Below, piece after piece: positions 13,601 to 24,237 of a stretch of DNA of 64,000 nt. The DNA is from Lindgomyces ingoldianus (taxonomy: Eukaryota; Ascomycota; Dothideomycetes; Pleosporales; Lindgomycetaceae), in the NCBI RefSeq assembly GCF_010093535.1, contig NW_022985163.1, forward strand, positions 919,120 through 983,119, in the 5' to 3' direction. Below the pieces are notes generated by a model, which was not told the origin of the DNA, ran no database searches, and worked only from the letters and a program-made list of their open reading frames with translations. Made by a program: the position numbers and the translations under genes. Numbering within the stretch: position 1 is the first letter of the stretch; the number at the start of each line of letters is the position of its first letter.

Positions 13601-14055
13601 CAGGTTCCTTTTGTCACCATACCAACCCAGCTGAAGTCGTGCACTACTGTCGACTAGCCACATTCCTTTGACTAGACCTACTTTCCTTCAGTTCTTGACC
13701 AAATTGTACGTCCTCCGCATCTTCGCCCATCCCTTTCGTCCGTTGTCAGCCCACCGCTCGGGCCTGCCGTCCCCAGCTGCACCTCATAGTTCTCAGTTCT
13801 TTGTGAGGTCATGCTGTACCTATTGAAGTGCTAACAGTTGCGCCAAACTAGTTTACAGTGGGATTCACCCCAGAGCCATCTTCTACAGAGAACAAGGCTA
13901 AAGATGGAATTTAATGCGGTTCGACAGTAAGACATACCATCATCCTCAACAATCGTCTTGGCCCTACCCATGCTGACTACATATAAAGATACCGACCATC
14001 ATCTAATAGATCCTTTACCATCTCGCAGCCTTCCTCCCGACATGCAGCGCAGATA
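10651..14055. other. Long intergenic and probable 5' leader region of the Rua1-C gene
   Basis: No coding frame I can support. From about 13.15 to 13.75 kb the top strand is strongly pyrimidine rich (runs of CCTTT, TTCTT, CTCAC), as seen in long fungal 5' leaders and core promoters. GC-rich segments near 12.5-13.1 kb open overlapping frames in several phases, which is expected by composition and is not coding evidence. Confidence 0.5.
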
Positions 14056-16195
14056 ATGTACCCATACGGGAACATCCAGCTTCAACCGCAACAAAATCAG
14101 GCTCTTCAACAGCAGTCAAGACCTTCGCCACCCTACCCCACGTGGGCCGTGCCACAGACCCACAACCCCTACAGTCAGATGAAGGGTCCGGTCACAAGCA
14201 GTAGCCATGAATCTGAGCAAGTAGTGGCCAAGACCGACATCACCACGTCTCAATCCCCTGCCATGAATGCAGCGCACTTCCGCCATAACATGGGTGGTCA
14301 CGAATCCCTCGGAACCCCTGATTACTTCCAAGGTACCGTCATTGACACCAGTAGGTTTCTATTACCTTTGATTTGGATTCGCTGTCTAACATTTATAGGT
14401 CCATGGGGCCAGAAAGTCTGCGAAGAGTTGGAGTCATTTCCATCCATGGATCCGGATATGTCCGAGTTCAACCAAGGCTTTATTGGTCACGACGAGAATA
14501 CACCCATTATTGACTTAAGGCAGTATCACGGCATGGAACAGCAAGAGGCCGATAACATGGCGACATTCAACCCGTCTTCATCTCGACGAATGTCTGAATC
14601 ATCATTTTCAATGTCAAGCACCGGTGGAGCGCTCCAAGAAGTGTCCACGTACGAAGAAATAGGCTCATCCGAGGCCGTTTCATACGCGTCAGATTGCGAA
14701 GCTTGGAACAACCTTGAGCCGGCGCCAAGCCTTCTTTCACCGCTCGCCTCACCACGTCGCCCGCAACACGATTCCGTTGTAAGGAGTGGCAGTCGCTCAC
14801 GGGCATCTCCTGCGCCGCACAATAATGTGCGCTCATCGCCGTACACAATGGAGAGCAGTCGCTTCAAGAGGTGGTCTACCGGACATGCACCAACCTCAAC
14901 TCCTTCAAGCTCACGTGCGCTGGCCCAAGTTCAGGACCGATTCGCTCCTTATGGTCCCCGCTTGAACCCACACCACTCAATGCCGGCGTATCCGACGAGC
15001 ACTTTGAGTAATTTCCAGTTACACCCCAACAACGTTTTGTACTCGCAGCCACATCCATTGCAGTCAAGTAACCCGGCAATGTTCGCGTCCCCTGACCAGC
15101 CGTTTCATCTTGAGGTCCCACGTCCTCTGCCCTCGCAAGGACTCTTCCGCCTTCTACAAAGTAACGCAGACCGACACGGCGGCTGTTCATCACACTTTGC
15201 AGACCTCTCAGATCCGCCGGACCTTTATTCATCCCTCCATGAGGAGCCCTCGAATCCACCAGAATCGGACATGAACCCCTCAGATCCCGATCTCGTCCCA
15301 CATGAACAGGATCTACGCTTCAGCGGAGATCTATATACACCGCGCTGGGTCCGTGGACACGGCAATAAGCGTGAGGGCTGGTGTGGACTCTGCAAACCTG
15401 GTCGATGGCTTGTGCTTAAGAACAGCGCATTTTGGTACGATAAGTCGTTCACCCACGGTGTGAGCGCCGCAACTGGCGCTGCATTCCAAGGACCCCAAGA
15501 TACCCGCCGAACCGAAGGCAATCTTGATGTCTGGGAAGGACTTTGCGGGAGCTGTGGCGATTGGATTGCGCTAGTAAGCAGCAAAAAGAAAGGGACTACA
15601 TGGTTTAGGCATGCATACAAGGTAGGTCTCTCGTCTAAAATCTCCTCTTACCTCTCCAATTTCTAGTTTGTTGCACCAAATCTATGCTCATGCTAATTAC
15701 ATATTCCAGTGCCACACTCACCCCAAAGTGAAAGACGGCCCTAAACGACGTCGTGAAACCCACAACACGGTTCGCGCTCGTGCAGTATCCTCGGCATCTG
15801 CAACCTCGTCTTCGTACCCTCTCAACAAAGATTTATCGCAAGACTCCTCACAACAGCTCTCTCATCCTCATCCTCACTCAACACCAACGCAATCAAACGC
15901 TCAGCCGGTGCAGCACCACTCGAATAGTTTGTCGATTTCCCCCATGCCGCGGATTGCACACCCAACTACGTCATCTTCGATTGTGTCAATGCAACCCTCA
16001 TATCCTACAACGACGCATGCGGAAATCCAGCCAAAGCAGGAGCCAGTCATAGGTATGTTCAGCTCACCCTTGCAGTCGATATCTACGTTCTCTGGTTCCA
16101 ATTCGTTCTCAAATCCTGCGCACCAAGTTAGCGAACCAGAACTTGTGGGCGTGAAAACGACATCGCCGTTAAACAGCTTGGCGAGTATGATATAA
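14056..16195 (+). CDS. Putative transcription regulator with Rua1 C-terminal (DUF4451-type) domain
   Basis: Likely nuclear regulatory protein. Exons 14056-14350, 14399-15621 and 15710-16195 give 667 residues. The 48-bp first intron is a multiple of three and contains no stop, so it can be misread as coding; GTAGGT, CTAAC and TATAG mark it. The first ~420 residues are low complexity (Gln, Pro, Ser rich) and predicted disordered. The conserved module follows: TPRWVRGHGNKREGWCGLC, a KPGRWLVLKNSAFWYDKSF segment, WEGLCGSCGDWI, and, across the second intron, WFRHAYKCHTHPK. Its paired Cys and final His-x-His look zinc binding. This matches the domain found at the C-terminus of Ustilago Rua1 and many ascomycete proteins. 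The tail after ~530 is again Ser/Pro/Gln rich with HPHPHS-like repeats. An ATG just upstream is followed at once by a stop. Confidence 0.87.
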
Positions 16196-19100
16196 GAACT
16201 TTCTCCCATGAAAGGTGTACGTCCTATCTCAGTCATGCGTCAGCTGTGTCCTTTCCCAAAGGAGTCTTGGATTTTCAGTCAGCGTTGCAATAGGGCGCAC
16301 CGAGGCGTATTAAATATCCGCTTGTTATCCTTCACTCGCATCCTATTTTGTGCGTTGCTTGGCGTTCTTGGATAGACGGTGGGCAGGCTTTCATGCCTCG
16401 ATCAGGGAAACCGGGTATTGGGGTTCTATTGGCGAGCGTTGTGTTATGCGATTTCTTCACTCTGGTGGTTGGTCATTGATTCGGGTATCAGCGCTGTTCA
16501 TTCATGTGTTACGTTTCTTCTGCAGCTGCAATGGGTGCTGCAGAACATACATGCATGAGCGACTGGGTTGGTCGGTCTTGTAAGTTGTGCGAGTAAATGG
16601 ATCGGGCATACGGCCACACGGGATTTGAATATGGGTTTTTGGCGACATCCGTTTTCTTTGTTTGTTTGCAGGACTTGGCGTGCACGCTTCCGTGGTGCGG
16701 CCTTGTCTTTGATGATGTAATGACTATCCTCCACCTGTAGCGTAACTCCGTAGGTAGATTTCAGTTGTAGATAGAGCTGTGTTTGGGAACTTTCTTTGAA
16801 AGCACGTCACTCATTTGAATCAAAATACAGAACTTAATCTACAATTCCATGCTTTCGTCTATATCGTCCCAGAATGGTGAGTCGGTGTGAGATAGACAAG
16901 TGGGACTACAAAACACTTCTGAGAGGAGAGAGAAAGCTGTCGGGATTCTCGTTCTGCATGGGACTTCATGTTCCGCCCCCATCTCCACCAACTTGCACTA
17001 CAGGCCCCAACGTCCAAGCCCCCTCGATATGATCTGCGCTCATGGCTGCACGTAGACCGCCTCCGAACCTGGCCCTCTTTTCAACCTGGGACTTGGGGCC
17101 AGTTCGCAAACTCGTTGAAATCCGGACCGGCCAGGGCTGTCTCCAAGTCTCTAACAACGAGGGACCCTTGAAACAAGGCCCTGTCAGCGATCATGCTTGT
17201 CTGGTCTGCAGTTCCGGCAGTATGGGTTTGGTTCGGTTGAAGGGTCTGGATTTGGGTCACGGGGCACAGCCACGTTGCGGATTATGCGTAGGGATGTCTG
17301 TGATTGAGTTGGAGTGTCAGACTGGAGATTGATTAATTAGGTGTGAGGCCTCAGATTCGTCATAATGATGTACACAGAAGTAGATGATCTTAGGCTGGAT
17401 CTACGCAGAATGTGGAAGTGACGAAGCGGGAAAGGCGTTGAATAAAATTGTTCTCGGATCTCCGCCTCGTTGATCGTGTGCGTATCATATGTATTAGTCG
17501 CATCGCACGTAGCAGATTATTTTCAGGCTTCTGTATCTGCACTGCGCAGATAGACCAATTGTGGTTTGGCGGAGGCTTTGCAGATCTTGATGCTTTGACA
17601 AGTTTGAGATGCGTCGCCGTTCTTCTAGAAGAGCGTTCTTTGATGCGGGAAAAGTAATGTCCTCCTGACTAAGTACCCTTGCAGCCTTATACACACCGCA
17701 TGCTGTTCGGCAATTAGCTGGGTACTATGACAGATACTAGTTGATGTGCAGGGTCGACCTTGAGCATTGTCTTCATGTATGTCAGTTTCCGTTAAGTCGT
17801 TGTACATCCTTGGGTGAGAAATGGTTCGACGGGAAGCGCTTGGCTCAGAAGCTCGGAACCCGGATAATCACCTTATACATAGGTGTGTGACGTGATGCAG
17901 AGTTCCTTGCGATATAGATGTGTGCGCATTGATGAGCGACTAGTAGAGGGTACGTTTCCGCATCACGATATTGGATTTTTAGTCGGGGTTTAGCCCTGAG
18001 TGTGTTAGAAATTCGGAACAATTAAAGGTGTTGCCTGAATTACTGATGTAATAAAGGTCCTTTGTTAATCCGAACTCTCTGTGGAGATTTACTCTTGATG
18101 GTGACGACAGTGGCGCCCAGTTGACTAGCCGTAATCGCGATGCGAGAACGAGATATTCAAGTGAGCCAAATGTCTTCAGTGAAATCCGAGTACTTAGGGT
18201 TTCTAAAATCGGAAGTCGGAAATTAAACCCATCCGGTGTAGAAATAAACTCTGTCCGGTGAAGTGGAGATTCAGTCTGTGTCGCTGAGATCATAGCATTG
18301 ACAGTTGCCCTGTGATAATTCGTTCAAGGTTCGATATAGCCTAAGTGCACTTCCTGGACTTAGCTCATCAGTGTCACGCACTCGTGACATTTCAAAAACC
18401 TCATCGATGGAATGCACCACTGCTTGGAGAAAGTTGAAGCGTGTTGATGGTAACACTAACGAGAGTTCTGCGACAGGCAAGTGAATTCGCGCACGCCGTG
18501 GGGCCTCCTCCGCTACGGGCCAGGCGACAACGTAGGAAACATAAGGAAGTGAGAAGTGAGAATGTCTTGGGCGTCAATGCATGCATGGCATGATTCTACA
18601 CATTTGGTATACCCTCCCTTTCGTTCGATAATGCCCAATCCAGGCACGGAGGCAAAGTTGACACCGGATGAATGTAGTGTTGAAAAGCGAGCATGCGCAC
18701 GGAATGTGAGTTGACGGATACGATAGAGATCAACTTTAGCATACTTTCTTGATCATCTGTGCCTGTCGTTACTCTATGCTTGATAGGCGACCGCTACAAA
18801 TAGAGTCATGCAGGTCCCATGCGGGCCATTAGAGTAAGAAGAATGCGAAGAGACCCTCTGTAACTCTCCATAGCTTACCACTGTTGGCTCAAAGCCAATA
18901 ACGATCCGTCAGAATATTAGCGAAAAATAGAAATTCGAACCGTCGTGAAGAGGGAGCTTGGAGTGTAGGCCTGAGAAGATACCAGGAATACTGGAGGGGA
19001 GTGCTTTGACATATCGTCTGGCTCCACGAATGCAGATAATAGAATATTGAGACATATTCCACTTCTAGGTCGCGCGGGGATTGTGGTCTAGATGATGAGG

Positions 19101-19307
19101 ATTGTCTGGTGTCGGGACAGTGAAGGTGCTCGATTTTTGTTCTGAAATCGTGTGCATTAGATGTAAATTCAAGGGAGACTCGTTGTGTGGTGGCTGCTCC
19201 AGGTACTGTGAAGGTACTAGCGGACTGTGTTCGAGTTCGAAGATTGGTGCCAACCTGGAGAGCTTCAACTTCCACCCCTCAACGACGATCCTCTAGCCTT
19301 TCGCGGA
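16196..19307. other. Intergenic, no supported gene
   Basis: Roughly 3.1 kb with only short, mutually overlapping frames. A plus-strand frame at 17042-17332 and a minus-strand frame at 18889-19275 lack recognisable domains and have composition typical of chance frames. Nothing else seen. Confidence 0.5.
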
Positions 19308-20327
19308 TTACTCGCATCCACAGCCCGGCTGACCTCGGCGCTTGAACTCATGGTAAGCCTTGGCAACGATGTGACCGATTTTTTCTGGCTCCAGCCGCAG
19401 GATTCCATTCGAACTTCTCTTCTGAAAGGCCCCAACCGCCTTCAATTTCTCATCATACAGAACACTCCTCTCAAGTAAGAACATACCAGAATCAGGATAT
19501 CCACGCTCAATTCTCTTCTTCCCTTCTTTTATTGACTCTTCGACATGCTCATATTCCACGCTCCATTTCTTGCCAGAGGATCTCTCTAGACAAGCCAAGA
19601 CGTCATTTGCCGTTGTCAAAACGCCTGCGGCATATAGGTAGCGGTTTTTGACTTGGTCCCAGTGCTGAATGATATTCGCTACCACATTCCCAGCTCTTTC
19701 GAGACTTGAAACGGCAAATGGTTCGGTTCCGGTTCCGTGGATGGTGACACTTTGCCATTGCATGTCGAAGCCGAGATCGCCGGCCACGAGGACATGATCA
19801 AGGATACAGCCAACGGACACAGCGGCCCATTCGAAATCGAGGTGGGTTCTGGAGAGGTCATGAAGGTATCTAACGACCTTGGCGCGGTCTGCGCTTCGCG
19901 GTAATCTTTCGTGTACAGCTTCATTAAGGGAATCGTGTCCAAATTCATGGGGCACGAAGCGTTTGACTCCTGCGAGGACCGCAGCATCGATTACTCGGGC
20001 TTGAAAGTTGTAGTCCCCTCCGGCTATCGTATTTATGACCATGTCTTGCCCGGAAAATGAAGATTCTAGGGACGGCACAGAGAAGTCAGATGTCCTGTGT
20101 TCGACTAGGTTTGGGGGAGTATTTGGGGGTAGCCACGGCGTTTGGGAGGGGTAAGTTAACACAGAGACGTGATACGGCGTACTGACGTCGGTTAGGGATT
20201 TCTGCAGCAGGGCACTAAGGATTGAGAAGGAGAGTTGTCGATTCTGGTGAGTATGTTGTTAGCAAGGGAGGGCTCGCAGCTGGAAGTGTAGATTTACGCC
20301 AATGATCAAGACATTTCTGATGTCCAT
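19308..20327 (-). CDS. NmrA-like / isoflavone-reductase-like NAD(P)-binding protein
   Basis: Atypical short-chain dehydrogenase of the NmrA/PCBER group; either a reductase or a redox-sensing regulator. Exons on the minus strand: 20327-20298 (MDIRNVLIIG) and 20243-19308, separated by a 54-bp intron (GTAAAT, GCTAAC, CACCAG); 321 residues. The body shows typical elements: GQDMVINTIAGGDYNFQ, AAVLAGVKRFVPHEFGHD, IHGTGTEPFAVSSLERAG and YLYAAGVLTTANDVL, covering the central Rossmann strands and substrate loop. The N-terminal dinucleotide motif is odd: after VLIIG the exon continues NRQLSFSILSALL, so the expected GxxGxxG is shortened and two glycines are replaced. Either the intron boundary differs from my model or cofactor binding is altered. 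It is transcribed divergently from the nuclear atp8 gene, 263 bp apart. Confidence 0.83.
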
Positions 20328-20590
20328 TATGAAGGATGCAATGCCAGATTGGGGACTGCGACTTGGTTTGGTATTACGCAGGGGCTTGGGTGGACGGGCT
20401 TTCACGTGATCCGGCTCTTTCCGGTTCCCGATCCCCGGACGTGCCTTCGATGAGAGCTTTTGCCGACGACGTCTTGTCCTTCACCCGCAACCTAAATCTC
20501 ACCTCAACCCCATCAAATCAACCACCTATCCTCCATACAGTGCGTCGACTCCCTTGGGGCAATCCGCCACCTGCCAATTGATCGTCCAAG
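20328..20590. promoter_or_regulatory. Short divergent intergenic region shared by NmrA-like and atp8 genes
   Basis: Only 263 bp separate the two start codons, so the promoters must overlap or be bidirectional. The half next to atp8 is rich in CTCAACC/ATCAACC pyrimidine tracts typical of transcription start regions in fungi. No TATA box is evident. Confidence 0.45.
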
Positions 20591-20959
20591 ATGAACTCGA
20601 CACGCCTTTTCCGCCCAATTGCGCGGGCCTTCCGCCAACCTGCAATACTCCGATCAACCACCATGGCCCGTCCCGTCGTCGCCGACGCCCAAGTCAAGGC
20701 CCAGAAGACCGAAGCTCAGGCTCCCACTCAGCAGATGGTACTGCCCGACTTTCACCCTCGCCTTCCTATCAACCCCAAGCTAACACCCCCACAGACGATC
20801 CTCAAGTCGGCCATGCCGCAGCTAGTCCCCTTCTTCTTCGTCAACGAGACCACCGCAGCCTTCATCTTGCTCCCTTCTCTCATCTACGTCCTCTCGAAAT
20901 ACATCTTGCCGCAGCGGGTCCGCATGATGGCTGCTCGTCTCTTCATTAGCAAGCTCTAA
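20591..20959 (+). CDS. atp8: Nuclear-encoded ATP synthase F0 subunit 8, mitochondrial precursor
   Basis: Stator subunit of the mitochondrial F1F0 ATP synthase, inserted in the inner membrane. Exons 20591-20737 and 20795-20959 encode 103 residues; the 57-bp intron (GTACTG, GCTAAC, CCACAG) is in phase and stop-free, so it can be mistaken for coding. The last 48 residues begin MPQLVPFFFVNE, contain one membrane helix (AAFILLPSLIYVLSKYIL) and end in the basic ARLFISKL; this is the complete length and pattern of fungal ATP8/A6L, including its ancestral initiator Met. Ahead of it lie ~55 residues with a classic mitochondrial presequence (MNSTRLFRPIARAFRQP, Arg rich, no acids) and an Ala/Gln/Lys linker. 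Exon 1 supplies the targeting part and exon 2 the old mitochondrial gene, suggesting functional relocation. It uses ordinary nuclear codons, so it is not a recent mitochondrial DNA insertion. Confidence 0.9.
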   Translation: MNSTRLFRPIARAFRQPAILRSTTMARPVVADAQVKAQKTEAQAPTQQMVLPDFHPRLPINPKLTPPQTILKSAMPQLVPFFFVNETTAAFILLPSLIYVLSKYILPQRVRMMAARLFISKL

Positions 20960-21568
20960 AGGCATGGGTTGGTGGGCTATGTACAATTAGAGAACGTGTG
21001 CTGTTAGACAAGTGAATGGCAAGCTGTTAGCATTCGTGTAGCTTCCTCCAAATAATGTCAGGCGCACGCCGTGACCACCTCATAGGTAGACTATCGATGC
21101 TGAAATGTCGAATGGCTCGTAAAAGCCACCGTTTGCAAAATTAAATCTAGTCTTGCTAGACTTCGGATATACCAATTTTATTGCGAATGAACGTACAATT
21201 TCATCTAACAACAATGCATTGATGAGGTTGCCTTGGGGAATAAGGAAAAGATCAAGGTAATTTCTAATATGAAAAGTCCTGACGTGTTTCGAAGAAATGG
21301 CTTCCACAGCAGTCCGAGCGAATGTTTTGGCAACGTGGGGCGCTGTTCTTCCAGATCGTAGGTATATGATAATAGATGGACAGACGTGAATCTGAACGGG
21401 AAGTGAAAGGGACGATTCGGGAGAGAAAGAATGGAGGGTACAGGAGAGGGTCCAATTTGACAAACGTATAAAGTTCCCAAGGGTTAGGGTGTTTGTTGGG
21501 TTCGTAGTTATGATGCTCGGATAACGAGATTAGTCTTCTGGAATTTGAATGATGCCCATGCCACCGCC
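20960..21568. other. Intergenic 3' flank of atp8
   Basis: About 600 bp between convergent genes. Overlapping minus-strand frames at 21080-21480 have no recognisable motif. Nothing else seen. Confidence 0.5.
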
Positions 21569-21955
21569 TCATGCAGCGACAAAGTTTGGACGATGCTGAA
21601 GGTGGGGATCCAATCCCCACGAATATGGTGTCCCCTCGGGGGCAGCTTCGTCTCGCCGAATAACCTGCCACTCAGCATCGACATCATCGGACAAGGGGCA
21701 GTTTTGGATCGTTTGAGACTTTGGCCGAAGGACAAGGGGCTTCGTCGGATGTGCCTGCTCCATTAGCTTAGACGGGCGACGGATCGTGGAAATGTCAGGA
21801 CTGGGCTCGCCCGACATGAAGGACACTGAAGAAGCCAGGCTGGGAACCGGAGATGGAGATCGATCGCTGCTACTGCTGCTGCTGCTAGCGGTGCCATCTT
21901 TGGAGGGTCGTCTGCTTCAACTTCGTCTGGTGCGGCGGCCGTTCCTAGGAGCCAT
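21569..21955 (-). pseudogene. Small Ser/Arg-rich protein frame with internal TGA
   Basis: Reading the minus strand from the ATG at 21955 gives a Lys/Arg-rich start (MAPRNGRRTRRS), then TGA at 21919-21917 (codon 13), after which the same frame stays open for 115 codons: SRRPSKDGTA, a run of seven Ser from an AGC-type microsatellite, SPSPVPSLASS, GEPSPDIS and a Trp-containing C-terminus (EGTPYSWGLDP). The codon is flanked by Arg and Ser in an RS-like tract, so CGA to TGA is the simplest origin. No intron with GT-AG ends removes it. Alternatives are a shorter protein beginning at the ATG near 21817, or a chance frame. Family unknown. Confidence 0.42.
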
Positions 21956-22140
21956 TTTTTCTCCTATCTCGAGGGGAGCTGGTTTGCGTCTTGTAGCGTT
22001 GACAGCCCGGTAAATGTGAGTTGCTTGTCCGGAGTAGACGGTCTAGAGAAGGCGAAGTTCCTGCGGCAGAGCAAGGAAGGATTTTGATAGTCTGGTGGAG
22101 ACACTGAGGAATACTCAGGTGAATACTCTGGAAGTTTGAC

Positions 22141-23676
22141 CTAGTGACACTTTATTCTCCGTTTGATGTCTGCAAAGACGTCTTGAGTGGGGGTAAGCAG
22201 AATCAAGCCATTGTCCCTACCCCATAGCAGCCCCAGCAGCTTGTTATCGCTACTAAGGATCAAAGCACCAGAATCTCCCCCGAAAGCTACTAGGCCAAGC
22301 CTCTCACAGCCGGGGACTGCCGTGGCCCATTCGTAGGAAATTCTACCTTTAATTGCAACTTGGGCGGGCGCAAGGTGAATCCAGCCTTCCCTTAGCCTGC
22401 TTGCCTGTCCAACGTAAAAGGCACTCTCCCCGCCCCTCACATCACTGGTCAATTCACAGGGTATTCCGGAACCTTCAGGTTCGGTGACCCCGTTGCTGAG
22501 ATCATCGATATTCGGCTCCACAACGCAGCGGCGTTTGTGTACGTTTTTGCTTTGCCTGTCATCGTTTGTGACCTCGGAAAGTGACCAGTCCATTCTATGG
22601 AACGCTTGGGAAAGAGGCTTTATCGATGGCCTTAGGGAATTCTGCTCGCAACGGTACCTTACGATTCCCAGCGCAAACTCCTGATCTTCTTTTTTCAGCT
22701 CTCTTTCAAAACTATGGTAATGCTCCAACGCTTCGTTAGTCTGAAAAGGAAACAGAATTTCCCCAGCGCGATTGAGCGGTATCTCATGTGGAGCAGAATG
22801 CCAGATTTTTAGGTCGAGCTCGTGCAACTTTCTCTCCACCTGGTGTCTGATGTCTTCAAGATCACCAACCGATGGCGAGCTCAATCGATTGGCTTTCTCA
22901 CACTAGCATCGGAGGGCGGATAGATGAAATGGTCGACAGAGAGTATGTATTTCCTTCCGTATATGCAAACGTATCCGCCAAGTGTCGCAGAAACATGACG
23001 ACATCCACTCATTCCAATTGAATCCCCCATTCCAGGCGCTTGACGGGTCGGCGCTGATGAGGGAAAGGCATCCGGTCGTTAGAAGGATCATCCTTAACAG
23101 ACAGGTTCGAATTTTCTCCTACTAGGCACACTAAAGTACCTCGCGAAAATTGGATTTGTAGCGCTGGTATATGGCTCTGTTCACATATTTCCTTTAGGTT
23201 TTGTCGGATGATTTGCCGTGAAACGTCGTCCTGATTGTCCGAACTGTGGAATCGAATGATCGGGCAGCCGCCGCGATCTCCACTCTGGAGAACGAGGGAG
23301 CAGAGTAACTGCCTCCGACCGACACGCCCTTAAAGATTCCCGGTAATGCAGGAAGAAGGCATTTATTCCATGTTCTTAAGGACTCTGCATCTGCTACCGG
23401 GTCCAGGGGAAGTATCTCAGGTTGCAAGTGGATCGACACTTGCTGTTGAAAGCCGGCCCTAGTTTTAGGATGTACTGGTGCACTCATGTCGTCCTTTCGT
23501 AGACATGGAGGTGTGGCCTTTTCCATCAGTTTCTTTAAGAGGGCCTTTCCCTTCTCCATTTCGACTGCTGAGCATGAGCCCCGCAACTTAATGGCTACAT
23601 GTCTGCTGTCAAGGGTGGGAGGGATATCCAGTGACTTCGATTTTGCCAGTACAGATTTGAATTCTGAGACAAGGCC
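22141..23676 (-). pseudogene. Degenerate trypsin-like serine protease
   Basis: A chymotrypsin-fold protease whose catalytic residues survive but whose frame is broken. From the upstream end: an acceptor at 23677 opens GLVSEFKSVLAKSK and runs to GIFKGVSVGGSYSAPSF; the continuation CPIIRFHSSDNQDDVSRQ is in another frame (shift near 23.28 kb, or an intron too short to be credible, ~41 bp). A credible 88-bp intron (GTACTT to CATCAG) then leads to SATLGGYVCIYGRKYILSVDH with the catalytic His (~22.93 kb). A second shift near 22.90 kb, where no intron fits, is needed to reach SPSVGDLEDIRHQVERKL, the MDWSL Asp motif and the nucleophile motif FGGDSGALIL (~22.28 kb). Further upstream, QIEETLAFLVFEHILTK ends in TAG. 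Intact relatives are scattered, often multi-domain fungal proteins. It lies between two other disrupted minus-strand loci. Confidence 0.65.
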
Positions 23677-24237
23677 CTGTTAGCATCTCCATTGCAATGG
23701 GGAAACATTTCATACCGTGCTATTTCGTGAGAATGTGCTCAAAGACTAAGAAAGCCAACGTCTCCTCTATTTGCACTGTGGAAATTTGCGAGGTCAGATT
23801 CGAGGTCTCGTTACCGCTCAGGCAAGGTTGCGTGGTGCCAGACAAGTCAAATTATGCTTTCTAGAGGAGCTGGTCGAGCTTTGGAGAGGTTCGGCAGTGA
23901 TTTTCGACAAATTGGACATTTGGATGGCTTGTGGCCGTGGTGGCAGAGCTGAACCTGATCTCATGTTAGCAAATAATATCGGACATGTCATATTTACTCT
24001 GAAACGTAAAGATGCGTGCCAAAATTGCCATTTACAACCTTCCCTCGCTTCGATTCAGATTCCAGGGTTTGGTCAAGTGGCCGCTTCCCAACATTCCCGG
24101 CCTCGTGGATGTACGAATCTGATCGCGGATAGATTGACCCTAGACGAGGGCTTTAGATTCAACTCATGCTATTATAGAAGGAAACGGTCTTTCAAGGATG
24201 CCATTATCTCACCATGATTCGATCCGTGCATTGTTGT
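23677..24237. other. Interval between the protease and C2H2 pseudogenes
   Basis: Contains minus-strand remnants that probably belonged to the protease 5' exons (QIEETLAFLVFEH then TAG near 23.72 kb). A 148-codon plus-strand frame at 23771-24217 has no recognisable motif and I do not accept it as a gene. Confidence 0.4.

Noticed and set aside
16966..17332. Overlapping frames of 60-96 codons at 17.0-17.3 kb
   Set aside because: Several phases are open at once in a GC-rich stretch, without conserved motifs or splice structure.
23771..24217. 148-codon plus-strand frame between two minus-strand pseudogenes
   Set aside because: No ATG context, no motif, and it lies antisense to remnants of the protease gene.
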